64,000 nucleotides of DNA from Acanthosoma haemorrhoidale (lineage: Eukaryota > Arthropoda > Insecta > Hemiptera > Acanthosomatidae): contig OV884011.1 in assembly GCA_930367205.1 (NCBI GenBank), forward strand, positions 168,155,226 through 168,219,225. The letters run 5' to 3'. Position numbers and translations under genes: made by a program. Below the pieces are notes generated by a model. It saw nothing but the letters and a program-made list of their open reading frames with translations, had not been told where the DNA came from and ran no database searches. This document shows, in pieces, positions 1 to 10,673 of the stretch. The stretch's first letter is position 1, and each line of letters starts with the position of its first letter.

Positions 1-72
1 CAGAGTTTTCTAAAGAACCAACTGTAATGTGTTGGCTATAGTATTTGTTGTCCCTGCTGAATTCTTTCAAGT

Positions 73-231
73 CGTTTCAAACTCACCATAGATTCTTCAA
101 ATAATACACAGCAAATCTTTATGGTCTAATAGAGTTCACATTGGTGTTGCACTCATGACAGGTGATTCTAAAAATTCATCTTTTGTCACTTTAAGTCTCT
201 GTGGAACTAATTTTATGCTTAAATGTACTGT
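73..231 (+). repeat. Dispersed repeat R1, copy A
   Basis: Diverged copy of the R1 family, which occurs nine times in this window. It shows the family's ordered landmarks: TTTCAAACTC, then ATTCTTCAAAT followed by a degraded GCAGAGCGAATC block, then TTTTGTCACTTT, CTCTGTGGAA and GCTTAAAT. No reading frame is conserved between copies, so it is probably a non-autonomous element. It could start before 73; the family's true ends were not determined. Confidence 0.55.
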
Positions 232-520
232 ATAAATTCGTTCATTTAACAAATTTTTATCAAAAAGATTTAATTGTTACCTTATTAAGTTTCCGACCAA
301 ACAAAGCTTTTACTTCACTAGCTTTTATTTATTTTATTATCACCTTCATATTGAGGTCGGAAACTTTTGAGACCACCTGTGTATGTATCTATTTATTAAT
401 GCTTTTTATATTATTAAAGTCGTGACCTGTGAACTATTTAAGACTCGAGACCAATCACAAAACACTACCACGAGCTTCCAGCTTGTCTAGAATAAAAATT
501 CAATCTGCCGTTAAAAACAA
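232..520. other. No recognisable feature
   Basis: AT-rich sequence. A 74-codon open frame crosses it, but part of that frame lies in the R1 copy and its composition is that of the surrounding non-coding DNA. Nothing supports a gene. Confidence 0.5.
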
Positions 521-632
521 AAACCTGGCACGACTGGCACAAGGTGGTTGGACAGATAAAACCTGGCACAAGGTGATTGGACAGATAAAACCTGGCACGA
601 CTGACACAAGGTGGTTAGACAGATAAAACCTG
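521..632. repeat. Short minisatellite, about three units
   Basis: Three tandem units share AAAACCTGGCAC, AAGGTGGTTGGACAGAT and small variants. The first and third units are about 38 bp. The middle one (about 558-586) lacks the 9-bp insert GACTGGCAC and is about 29 bp. A fourth unit begins at about 625 and stops after AAAACCTG. The 65-codon frame across the array (429-626) is a by-product of the repeat and not a gene. Confidence 0.85.
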
Positions 633-780
633 TAATAGAGTCTTCACACCACATAGACTTTTAATATAATGAAAACCACTCTTACTTTAGAAGTAATAAA
701 CTTTTGTTTAGTATTGTCGATGAGGAATAAACAGATCAGATGTTTGGTGATTGGGGTCAGATGTCACTCTAGATTGAACT

Positions 781-895
781 GAAGACTAAATATAATGGCT
801 ACAATGGTTACGAAAATAAAGACTAAAGATAATGGGAACCACAGTTACGAAAAGTAAAGAATAAAGAAAAAATGGGCCATCATTGCTACGAAAAC
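781..895. repeat. Diverged tandem repeat, three units of 37-40 bp
   Basis: Units at roughly 781-818, 819-855 and 856-895 share the pattern AAGACTAAA, ATAATGG, CA..GTTACGAAAA. The third is the most diverged. Related short words (CACAGTCAC, GGTAACAGTCACGAAAA) recur at about 11415-11445. No coding potential. Confidence 0.6.
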
Positions 896-1809
896 TGAAG
901 TCTTACATTTAATTACCAACTTAGGGTTTATATGAACATTTTTGGGTTCATGTTCATGTTGAATATTGTTGTAAACATTCACCTGGAGCATTTTCACGTG
1001 ACAACCGCATAATAAACCCCAGTAAAATAAAGAGGGTTCAATCAAAACTATTTTGACTTCAATCACTGGTGCATCACAGTACACAAGTCAAAAATACGAT
1101 TTTACATATACTTTCATCCAGATGTATAATTGGATGTCTTTTACGGCAAGCCATTTATGACAGTTTTATTATGTCAAAAATAAAGATTTATATATTTGGC
1201 CTAATTATTAATACCGCCGAAAAAATGTGTTGTTCGAACAGCATGGCAGTTCCGTATAGACCGTCCAATGGTGTAGATCCGGCTTTTTAAAAAACTGCAA
1301 ACCTTAATAGACAGTCATTTCACCGTTCCGGTGTGATTGGGTTCTGAAAGGTTAGAGTTGTCAGTGAACGATGGAAACTGTAATTAAACCCTATACATCA
1401 TACACACGAGACTAGGTCATATATCCCATTTGTCAAAAAAAAAAGAAATATATATATTAAAACCGGGAAAAAATTGGGTTGGCATAGTGATCATTATGAA
1501 CCCATTTACACGTTTCGGACATTTGCCCAAAAGAGAAAGTGATTTTTGCGGGTGGGCCTGTGCCCACATCAGTGTTTTATCTCGCCTTTATTCAAGTAGT
1601 TGAAGCTTCAAGGATCTGAAGTGGTGGAATTATATTCAATAACACTAGGGGGTATGCTGCACATGGATTCAGTCAAGAAATAATAACAGAAGCAGCCGAA
1701 AAAAATAAATAAAACATAAGCATATGTTCTCACTTGTTTACATTTTGAGATCTATGAAATGTTAGAGATTAAGGAAACTTTAAAGTCACAATAAAAACTT
1801 ATGGTTTAT
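896..1809. other. No recognisable feature
   Basis: AT-rich non-coding sequence. The two open frames here (845-1084 minus, 1069-1290 plus) are under 80 codons and have no recognisable motif. A somewhat GC-richer stretch at 1540-1620 shows nothing identifiable. Confidence 0.5.
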
Positions 1810-1866
1810 GATTTATAAATAGCCCTTTATACTTCGGACTATTTATAAATCGTAGTCCAAAGTATA
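1810..1866. repeat. Two overlapping inverted repeats
   Basis: GATTTATAAATAG (1810-1822) is perfectly complementary to CTATTTATAAATC (1839-1851). The loop of that hairpin supplies TATACTTCGGACTA (1828-1841), which pairs at 13 of 14 positions with TAGTCCAAAGTATA (1853-1866). The two hairpins share bases, so only one can form at a time. No gene flanks them closely; they may be the remains of a small palindromic element. Confidence 0.75.
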
Positions 1867-2299
1867 ATGTTTTGTGAGCCGATACTAAGTTTTGATTTTT
1901 CAATGTTATATCAAGTTACTAATCACAACGTACCAACTTATAGAAAGACAATTTAATAGAAGCTTACAACCACTGCAACTTCTCAGAAATACACATAACG
2001 AAATTGGTCGTACGAAGAGAAATGACCGTCTGCAATTATAATGCACTTTAATTTATTTGTTACCCTGTTGGACCTATGCTGATAAATGTTTAATATATAT
2101 ATATACCACCACTCATTTTTTTAGTCAAAATTAAATAAACTATCTTTTATTTTGATTAACTACTGGTATTTAAGTGATATCAGTGTAAGTATAAACCATG
2201 AATAATGCTTGGTTTACTATTAAATCCCTTTTTCACGAAAAGTATAATTTCATTTATCGGCATATCATAAAATTCGTTACTGCACATTCTTTCTCTGGA
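1867..2299. other. No recognisable feature
   Basis: AT-rich, with a short (TA)n tract near 2093-2104. Any left part of the Tc1 element that follows is too decayed for me to see. Confidence 0.45.
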
Positions 2300-2930
2300 A
2301 CACCTCCTTAACACAATTCACAAAATGACCAGGCTTCTGTTTGCACGCGAACATGTGAATTGTACTTTGGAAATCTGGAAGAGTTCTCATTAGAGATGTG
2401 GTGAGAGTTGGTCTTAAGTCGTCAGATGTAATTTTACATGGAGAGGGCCATGAGAGAGGTAAATGCCATGCTGCATGGCTCCCCAGGTGGCATTTCGTTG
2501 GGGCTCACGGATGTTCTGGGGTAGCATTTCCTTCGACGCTCGTAATAAATTGGTCGTTGTGCGAGGATGGTCCCTACCGTCTCAGAGGTACTTAGGAGAC
2601 AGTCCCGTTTGTTCCCTACATAGGCGAGGGATTCTTGTTAATGGATGATAATGCCAGCCCCCATGGAGCACTAATGGCGTATGATCAACTCATTGAGCTT
2701 GGGATTGTGCGCTTAGTGTGGCCACCATGGAGTCCACACTTAAACCCTATTGAACACGTCTGAGACAAACCGAATACATGCCATAGCACTCTTGAAGAAA
2801 TGGAAAGGGCTGTTGTTGAGAGTGAGATAATATTCCCCAGGACTTCATTGAAAACCTCTTCCAAGCAATGAGCGTCTAAGAGACGTGATTCGTGCCAGAG
2901 GCGGGAATAGCCGTTATTAAGTACGTTTTC
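2300..2930 (+). pseudogene. Decayed Tc1-type transposase (DD34E)
   Basis: A relic of a Tc1/mariner cut-and-paste transposase, an enzyme that excises an element and inserts it at TA sites. In frame from 2331, RLLFAREHVNCTLEIW matches the conserved stretch before the first catalytic aspartate, but a stop follows and that aspartate motif is not recognisable. About 2463-2648 in the same frame gives FWGSISFDARNKLVVVRGWS, the usual segment between the first and second catalytic residues. A frameshift follows. In the next frame DNASPH (second Asp, codon 2647-2649) and WPPWSPHLNPIEHV (Glu, codon 2752-2754) lie exactly 34 residues apart, the spacing of the Tc1 subgroup. The Trp expected after EHV is a TGA stop. 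The N-terminal DNA-binding region and terminal inverted repeats were not found, so this copy is dead. Confidence 0.9.
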
Positions 2931-3167
2931 TTTAAACAATTTGTCTCCAAGTATTATGTACCTTCGACTATCTGTGTAAAATACAATTTCGTTTTCATAT
3001 TACTTATTATTTCAACCGAAAATTCAAACCATGCTGATTATATTGATTGAAGATTTTTCGAAAAGAGGCAATTTTCAGAAACCAAAATGGGTTAATAAAT
3101 AAAATGGATTATTTTTGGAAAATTTTCCTTTCACTTTCAACGTCATTTTAGTCGTTTATATATATAA
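2931..3167. other. No recognisable feature
   Basis: AT-rich. It may contain the right end of the Tc1 element, but no terminal inverted repeat was found. Confidence 0.4.
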
Positions 3168-3492
3168 ACGGATTATCTAGGCAGAAAAAATCATATTACA
3201 ACAACCAGGTCATTGAACACGTGTTAACATAGCAACGTTTTTCTTAATTTTAACATCCACCATGCACGGATGCCCTGGGCAGCGGCAGCAGACAACTTAA
3301 TGACGAGAGTTTATTGACAGATCTGTAAATTGTAAAGTGAAATTTTGTGATGTGTAAGTGAGGAATTTTAAAATTTGAAATAAATGCTTAAAAGGTTGTT
3401 TCTTTCGTTTACAGAGAAACGCGAGTTTTTGTTCACAGGAAAAACATTTCCCACATCAACGGATTATCCAGAAAGAAAAAAATCATATTATA
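3168..3492 (+). repeat. Direct repeats of about 36 bp bracketing about 255 bp
   Basis: AACGGATTATCTAGG plus CAGAAAAAATCATATTA (about 3168-3203) recurs as AACGGATTATCCAGA plus AAGAAAAAAATCATATTA (about 3459-3492). The DNA between is unrelated to the repeat and includes a GC-richer patch (3260-3300). Possible readings are a local duplication, two nested copies of one short element, or the decayed ends of an insertion. There is no coding sequence. Confidence 0.65.
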
Positions 3493-3559
3493 AATATATA
3501 AATTAGCAAAATTGTGTATAATGAGAGACAACATTTTTGTTGTATATTTCAACCTTGAT

Positions 3560-3892
3560 AATTGTACGGGGGTGTGTATACAAACACACCGCTCTCCCAC
3601 TCGCTATGGGGAAGGCATTAGCAACGCCGGCTTGTAGCGTAGGCTTCCGACAGCTTGCTACTTCCGTCTGTGTTATCCGGCCGACAAGAGGAAATAAAAG
3701 TGAAGGAGTTAAAGACAAAACATGATGCGGCCTTGAAACTAATAAGCGGGGTCGGGCGGAGGGCGGAGCGAGCGTGGGCCATGGGTCATCGACCGGCCGT
3801 TCTACGTCTGCTATGAGCCAACGCTCGCGAGCGTAGTGCTAACGCTGAGGACGCACATTGTAGGGAGTCGGGACGGCGTTGAAGAGGTAAGA
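3560..3892 (+). promoter_or_regulatory. CpG-rich block ending in a splice-donor match
   Basis: This block is far richer in G+C and CpG than its surroundings, especially 3740-3880. It holds a perfect 14-bp palindrome, ACGCTCGCGAGCGT (3821-3834), and ends in GAAGAG followed by GTAAGA (donor at 3887), an excellent match to the metazoan 5' splice site. Stops interrupt all plus-strand frames upstream of the donor. If the donor is used, this would therefore be a promoter plus a non-coding first exon. A 62-codon frame (3537-3725) has no recognised motif. The alternative is a GC-rich piece of a transposable element. Promoter function is inferred from composition and the donor only. Confidence 0.3.
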
Positions 3893-4312
3893 TGTACAGT
3901 CACAGCCGGCTACAACGAGTAGCAGAACCTCTATATTCCATTAATGGGTAAAAGGGAGTGCAATAATTTCAAACATTCAATAATTTCGAACCTCCTCTTT
4001 AGATATTTGAATAAGGATTCAATCGATCTGAACTAATAAAAACATATTTAACAAAGCTTAGTTGCTTAGTTACTCAATTACTACGCTATGGGCAAAAAAG
4101 TTAAAGTAAAAAATGCATATCTTTACTAAAAAATTTTCTTAATTATCATAATGAGAACAGTTCCTTTCTTAGACTACTCCCGGGACAAGAGACCTGTATT
4201 TCTGCCCTTCCCACAGAGCTACAATATTTGGCCGTTCATTTGTTTCCAGCTTCCCTACTCTCACAGACAACTATGACTGCTATAATAATGAGAGAATCAC
4301 ATATGAAAAGAT
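3893..4312. other. No recognisable feature
   Basis: AT-rich sequence between the CpG-rich block and the first J1 end. If the donor at 3887 is real, this would be the start of an intron. Confidence 0.4.
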
Positions 4313-4715
4313 AACCACCGGAGACACATCAAGTTTTTTGACTCGTTACCGCACCTTACAAACCAAGTGTTTAACACTATGAACCCCCTCCACCCTTCCA
4401 GCATCGATGACAACAGACTGTCGGGGAAAATTAGGTTAAGATTTGGTTTAAGTTTTTTTTGTTTAATGTAAGTTAGTTTTAAGTTTATGATAAATAAGGT
4501 GAGCCCCATCACTTTTAATAAATTCAGTCCATTAATGTATAATGTACATTATTAACTTTTGTACAATGCAGATCACTATTTTGAATACTAGAATTTCTAT
4601 AAGATGTAGACAAGCTACAGGAAATACAATGAAGCAATTGTAAATAGATTCGTTTGTAGAATCTATATTTTGTGCTTATATATATATTTAAAAAAAACAA
4701 CAAAAAAAAAAAACG
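4313..4715 (+). mobile_element. Jockey-type LINE 3' end, family J1 copy 1
   Basis: A 5'-truncated non-LTR retrotransposon end. It aligns with copies at 22984-23408 and 48095-48737 (plus) and 25383-25596 (minus). Landmarks in order are GGAGACACATCAAG, AACACTATGAACCCCC, ATCGATGACAACAGACTGT, TAGGTTAAGA, GTGAGCCCCATCAC, GCTACAGGAAATACA and TTGTAAATAGATTCG, then an A-rich tail (about 4688-4714). Family assignment rests on copy 3, which still encodes part of the region after the reverse transcriptase domain. Only the last coding residues and the 3' untranslated region remain here. Confidence 0.8.
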
Positions 4716-4777
4716 AATTGATAAGATATACTGATAATGTCGGGCCACGATTCGGCTGCTACAGTCTACAGACTACA

Positions 4778-4939
4778 GCTGGCATTCCTCTCACGTATCT
4801 CTCCGGGTCAGTGGGCTGGGTATCCATTTAAATCTAGTTCTTTAGCGACCACTTGAGGTATTTACAGCTAGCCCACGTCCCAGCTGTTGCTCAACATCTT
4901 GTAGGCATTGGAGAGAGAACAGACTGGAGGAATGCCAGC
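4778..4939. repeat. Inverted repeat with perfect 13-bp arms, 162 bp overall
   Basis: GCTGGCATTCCTC (4778-4790) and GAGGAATGCCAGC (4927-4939) are perfect reverse complements enclosing a moderately GC-rich interior. Size and arms resemble a miniature inverted-repeat element, but I see no convincing target-site duplication. Repeat R3a lies inside. Confidence 0.55.
4843..4906 (+). repeat. Dispersed repeat R3, copy a
   Basis: TAGCGACCACTTGAG and, 35 bases further on, CAACATCTTGTAGG match TAGTAGCCACTTGAG and CAACATCTAGTAG at 15561-15625, where the spacing is 34 bases. The bases between match only loosely, so homology is likely but not proven. Confidence 0.4.
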
Positions 4940-6848
4940 CAGCACTGAGACTGTGGCGGATGTGAAGAAATGTGATTATCAAGTTAGGACGTGCAACTAG
5001 GGAAGCTTATCAGTGGATCTCTTGTACACTTGCTACACTCACCTCTTTTTTACATTACCACGATCAAAGTGGCAATTCTATTATTGTCACAATATCGATA
5101 TCGAGGCCTCCATTCTTGACATTAATATGCAATGTAAACAACGGAAGTACAGGGGAAGAACCAGAATTGAATTGTGTGAACAGTGAAATTACTAAGGAAA
5201 TTACGATATAAATATCCCTTTGAAAAAGCTTACTACTGGTATATTCTCGATCAATTTTCAACTTCCTCCTACACAAACAACGTAATATTTCGTACACCAG
5301 TTCACACCAATAAACAGTCTACTCCGTGCGGACGACGGTCTCTGGGGCCCTACAAACTGTACCTAGTAGCGTCTCCCCCAGTGATCCAGTCAGCCTCTCT
5401 CTGGTTCATACTCGCCTTTGGAATCCGGACGGTTTCCGCCTACCCTTAGATGCGCCGACACCCCAACTGACCAATTTAGATGTTAAGTAGTTCATGTCGT
5501 CTGCAGTGTCACCAATTCTTTTAACTTATTTTTAAACGAAAACATGGAGGAAGAGAAGGAAAGACATACCTGATTACATTGACCCTCAGACAACTCCATT
5601 CTTCATTTATACTATACATTTCAAAAGCAGCCTATTTATATCTATAATTGCTAAAAATAGTTACATACTGTTAATTAAGATTCCGACAACCACGATGTTT
5701 GTCAAACTAACATGAATTACAATATAGCCTTTATTAATACTGTCGCAATATGAGCAATGACGCACATAGAATGCCTAAGGCTAATTTTAGAAGCGAAGAA
5801 TATAAATATGTCATTTATAAACAACTGTGTACAAACAAATTGTACATACAAACAGAGTGCATATAGCGTAGGGACTGAACTGAATCTCATAGTGTATCAA
5901 TAATAGGTCAGTAAAGATGAGCCGTTTCGCTACCAGTGAGGATATGGTTCATTTCATTAAGCGTCAAGGGAAATTAGATACAAGTGAACTGTTTAGTCCA
6001 TGTCCATTCATCGGTTTGAATGTGAGGAATAATCAGTATAATATTCAAATGTAATTTAGTTCGGAAATTCTAAAAAGTAGAATTTGTATTGAGTGACCCT
6101 TTCTAGTCAGAAACATAACCTTACTGACCAAAACAAAACACCAGCCGTTATAAGCCTGAAGTAATCATTAGTTTAATCGTCATATTTAATAAAACGATGT
6201 ACATAAGGTTCAATACCAATAATAATAGATTATGTTTCGAATTTTTTTCGAAATTAGCTTTAAACAATATCTGGTTATTTCGACCTCGTTCGTTAAGAAG
6301 AAAGTAGACTGTATTTTAGTGATCTGGTTCATTTCGCAAAACGGATCTTGCTATAACTAGATTCGATTCCTTGCTCCATCTTTTTTCAAATTAGCTCTCA
6401 CAATTCATATTTGTTAAGAGATTTAGTAATTCCATATTTGATGTTATTTATTATTATGTTCAACCCTTACCAACTATCCTTTTAACTAATTTGGAGTAGT
6501 TTTGTTATTTGTTTGCAATATTTGAATACGAGTTAATAGTTGCTAAGATAACGGAACTTATATCATACAATGTAGTTATACATGGATTCAAAGTAATAAA
6601 TGGAACATTATTATTAAATAGAAACTGATATTACTAATAAGATACTAATATAAAATTTAGGGCGAAATACGTAGTGACAGATGGAAAATTTACGAAAAGG
6701 AAAAGAATCCTCCCTCAAGTAAAATAACACACAACATTAAAAGTTTTATATAAACATGAGCCGATTTTATTTATTAGATATTTACGATATTTCAACATCT
6801 GGTTAAAGCTCCTCTGATATGATCTATTTATTGAAATCAATCATTTTT
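4940..6848. other. No recognisable feature
   Basis: AT-rich throughout, with slightly GC-richer stretches near 5290-5470. Overlapping frames of 77-88 codons at 4972-5449 lie on both strands in the same DNA and none has a recognisable motif. 5470-6848 is very AT-rich with no supported feature. Confidence 0.5.
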
Positions 6849-6984
6849 GTACCTCCTAAGGTTGATTTAAACCAAAAATCCAGAACACATCCATTGAGAG
6901 TAAAAATGACATCAAATTGAGTTTGAAGGGCCACAGGATTCGCTCTGCAAAAGTTGAAGAATTTCTATGGAGTTTGAAGGAACT
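6849..6984 (-). repeat. Dispersed repeat R1, copy B
   Basis: Read on the minus strand: CCTTCAAACTCCATAGAAAT, TCTTCAACTTTTGCAGAGCG, then ATGTCATTTTTACTCTCAAT and GGTTTAAATCAACCTTAGG. The central GATCAGGTCAC block is missing. The first half is among the best-preserved examples of the family. Confidence 0.7.
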
Positions 6985-7249
6985 TAAAATTATTAAAGAC
7001 TCGGCCTCAGTATATTATATAATCATTAGTGATACGTTAATGAAATGGGCCAGGTAAATTAACTACAGATATATTAATAAACTTTTAAATATTTATTTCA
7101 GTGCTCGGGCTATAAGTACCATATATATGTTTACATTACATCTAAAGCAACATGGAAGCAACAGTGGGATATTTTTATGCTAATCAATCATAAATACGAA
7201 ACTTTTTCAAGAATATCTGTGAAGCTTGTTAAAAAATAAAAAACAATTG
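6985..7249. other. No recognisable feature
   Basis: AT-rich, nothing supported. Confidence 0.45.
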
Positions 7250-7700
7250 TCCTAAAAAGGAACTGTCGGTTCGTCACGAGGAGGGTGCCTGGTTACCCCA
7301 GCCCTGGTAACAAGTGAGGATTGTTCGAGTTTATAACCTGGACAATCGTTTCATGACGGCGTTACTATCTGACTCCATTTTTGATAGGTATGTGCCCCGA
7401 CAATGCACTATGTTCAAAAGAAGAGGTACAGAGGTTTTTCATAAAGAATTAGTCAAGTTTTCAGAGTTCGAGCGGAAACCAAGCATCAACGAGTAAAGGT
7501 CACGAGAGACTAATTAACAGGGCTAGAAGCCCTGACTTAAGTACCCTCTCTGGGAGGGCTGCAAGGGCCTAGGCCGGTGGTTGGGTTTCCACACATGTGG
7601 TGATGAACCGCGACCGCCGCCTGATTACCCGACCCCTGGAGGGTAGATGCTGCAAAAGGGTTGTTTATGTTTATGACTGACAGCTGGTGACCCTTCTCAT
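7250..7700. other. GC-richer block dense in short hairpins
   Basis: GTTACC (7292-7297) pairs with GGTAAC (7306-7311). CAGGGCT pairs perfectly with AGCCCTG over a 3-base loop (7518-7534). CCCTC pairs with GAGGG at about 7543-7557. GGCCTAGGCC (7566-7575) is a 10-bp palindrome, and CACATGTG (7592-7599) is another. A 60-codon plus-strand frame (7314-7496) shows no recognised family. Either a structured piece of a retroelement or part of a structured RNA would fit; neither is proven. Confidence 0.4.
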
Positions 7701-10673
7701 GTTACTTGCTTGGCCCCCATCTTTTATTTCTTAACACATTTACAATGATTTATATTGGTTCATGTTATTTACATTTTGTCTGTAATACATTTAGTTCATG
7801 TTATTTACTTTTGCTTATAATATATATGCAATAGAGTGTAGGGTGATTTATCTTATGTAGTTAGTGGTCGCTACAGGAACCTATACATAAGAAATGTCTT
7901 GGAAATCCTCAAACTGACAGAGAGGTGACCTGAATGAAGAAGCCATGTCCTCAGAGTGGGATGTAGAAGAGTACCTAAATCAAGAAGATACAGAGGAGGA
8001 ACCTGGCTATCCTGGAGGAGAATGAAACAGGAAGGCACGGGAGGACATGGGTGTGATGAATGGCCGAAGGAAACCTTACTGGGAAATGACCAATAGCTAT
8101 ATTTTTAAAAACATCGAAGAACATAGGCTGTGACGTAGGAGTACATTGTGGGATATAAGACGGTAAACACATCTACATTAATGAAATGTTAATTGGATAT
8201 TTCCTATCCGAAATGATTAATTAGATTTGTCGTTGGCTCAGAGCCAATAGTCTCAGCCGTCACAGAGAATCGTCAGACCACGAACGATAGTCCATTATTA
8301 TTTATTAATAGCGCCAAGGACGACTGCCATGCATGAATTAACAATCCATTTACGATGTATTCACGCGCTTTATATTGACAGTCTAGTTTAAGCTGCTAAT
8401 ACAAAAGGAACGAATGACGTAAGGACTGTCATTCTCAGAGTTGTTTTGAACAGACATTTATCATTTATGATTGTCTGTCTAGGAGGCGAAGTGGGCAGTA
8501 AAATGGCTAATGCAAGGGACACGTCCTTCCACTCAACTGTAGATGAGCACCCAACGAATGGATTGGCCTGCTCATTGTACGTAAGTGACCCTTCAAAGTT
8601 ACAGTATTGCACGGAGTCTAACCATATATATCAGCAGTGACAAAAAAATAGCTACACATGACCGGATGGCCAGCAAAGGTTGAAATACGATCGTTACCTG
8701 TATTTCACCCAAAGGGTTCAAATGAAGAAATTCTGTAGGGTCTGAAAGACTTATTATATACGGATGTTTAATCACATTAAACAGTTGATTTGGTTAATTA
8801 ATATTTACTTAAACTCGCAGACACTGACTCTCTGAGTGAACCAATTAGAACCAGAATAAAACGATATCAATGTCGTGGTTGAAATGTTTTAACCAATAGG
8901 TTATTTGAAGCCCCGAAGCTAACTACTGAAAAATATCACTTATTCTTTAGCCTGGCTAGTGAAAAACACGGCTGCTTTCTCAATTCATTGTTACGGTCAT
9001 ATCAGTAAATATCTATCTATATATGTCTATCTATCTATAACTAGGAAATATTTTGAAAGAAAATACGTAGAGGAAAGCAAGGACATGAAGATGAGCAAGC
9101 ATATACAAAATACCATTTTTTCGCCAAAGTGGAGAGCATTGAATCTTAATGATTGGCTACCGTTTTTGGTCAGAAGGTTGTCCACGATAGGTGATGAAAT
9201 AATTAGTTCACTTCTAGATTACACAGCATTTTAGATTAGCACAAAAGAAAAAATTAACGTCGAAAGATATAAATAAAGTATTAAGGACTGAGTAACTACC
9301 ATAAAGCTCATTTATGAAGAAATAATTGTTTATAATAAACAGCAAAGTTCGTGAACAGGCAGCGTTTTCTTAAATCTGTTTATTAACATAACCTTACATT
9401 TAACCTGATAGATCATGCTTCAACTGGTTCTTTTTGGAACTTAGGATATAAAACATGGAGTGAAATATGGATCTCTGCTCAAAGATGAGGATTTTTTTCA
9501 AAAAGTGTGTTCCGAAATCCCAAAACTGTTGGAAGCCAAGCTTAAAGAGAGAGGTTTTACAGGACATGTCATACTTTAAGAATTACATTAAGAGGTTTTT
9601 GGAAAATACAACGGACAAAGACTACCAAAATATTTTGAATTAGCTGCATGTAAAGCTTAAGGGTGCAACGTGACATTGAAAGTTTAATTTTTTAAACACG
9701 CATTTGAAATACTTCCCTGAAAACTCTGGAATCATTAGCAAGAAGCAGGATGAAAGATTTCATCTAGACGTTAAATATATTGAAAGCCAGTATCCATCAC
9801 CCCATCATCCCATCGGACGTCAGTGTGAGGGCTGGCTACTTTTGGATGCTATAGTTTAAATCAGTAGATACCGGAAAACATGACAGGCAAAATGAGTTAT
9901 TTATTAATCAATCGAAATCGGGTTATTAGAAAGAAATATAATAATGATATATTTGTGTTTTACTAATGTATAATAAATAGTGATTTATTCATTACTCTAG
10001 TGGTTTTTCAATTATTCATTACAAAGCCTTTATCATTTGAAAACAATCTGTACGTGATGGAAAAAAAAAACTGAGATGACATTTTCCAAATTCATCATAC
10101 CACAAAACCTTAAGTGTAACAGAAAAATCCCAAGGACCTGTTGAAATTATTTTTTAGGAATAGTCTTATTTAACAATTTTTTGTTTAACATAGTTTACCC
10201 TTCTTTGAGGATTTTAACCCAGGACCTTCATTTAATTCTTGGATCACTTACCTCCTACCTACAAATCAGCTCATCTACAAGAATGTTATGAATTTTCCAA
10301 CCTACTGTTTAATATAATCTGATCACTGAAACCATTGGGCAGATAAAAAGTGGATTTTCTTGATTACCCACAGAAATATATATAATTATTAAATAAAAAA
10401 AAGTTCAACAATCGCGACATTTGTATGCATTATTACTATATATATTTTTTTAAACCTCTCTTATTTTGCCAAAAAAAAACTATAACATTATTAGTTAAAC
10501 ATATAATTTAGCAATAACATCCAATGGATCTTAACTTCTTTTTTTTTGCAGGCCTGTATAAAGAACTGGATAAGGGTACTAAATGTTTAAACTTTATTTA
10601 CATAATTTCTATCTGATTTTTATTGTAGAATGTTTACAATTAACTCCACAAAATGTTTGAGTTCAATCACTGT
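7701..10673. other. No supported gene
   Basis: Mostly AT-rich. 7880-8130 is slightly GC-richer with overlapping short frames on both strands. Around 8503-8580 a short plus-strand frame with a reasonable start context runs into GTAAGT; it is discussed among the rejected items. 9400-10650 is very AT-rich with several A or T runs and no feature. Confidence 0.5.
9009..9040. repeat. TATC/TATA microsatellite
   Basis: Imperfect ATCT tetranucleotide tract interrupted by ATATATGT. No function is implied. Confidence 0.8.

Noticed and set aside
8446..8640. A plus-strand frame with ATG at 8503 in good context (AAAATGGC) running to a GTAAGT donor at about 8581, as a possible first exon.
   Set aside because: Minus-strand frame 8388-8612 is equally open across it, composition is only slightly above background, and the peptide (MANARDTSFHSTVDEHP) matches nothing I recognise. 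A donor-like hexamer is expected by chance about this often.
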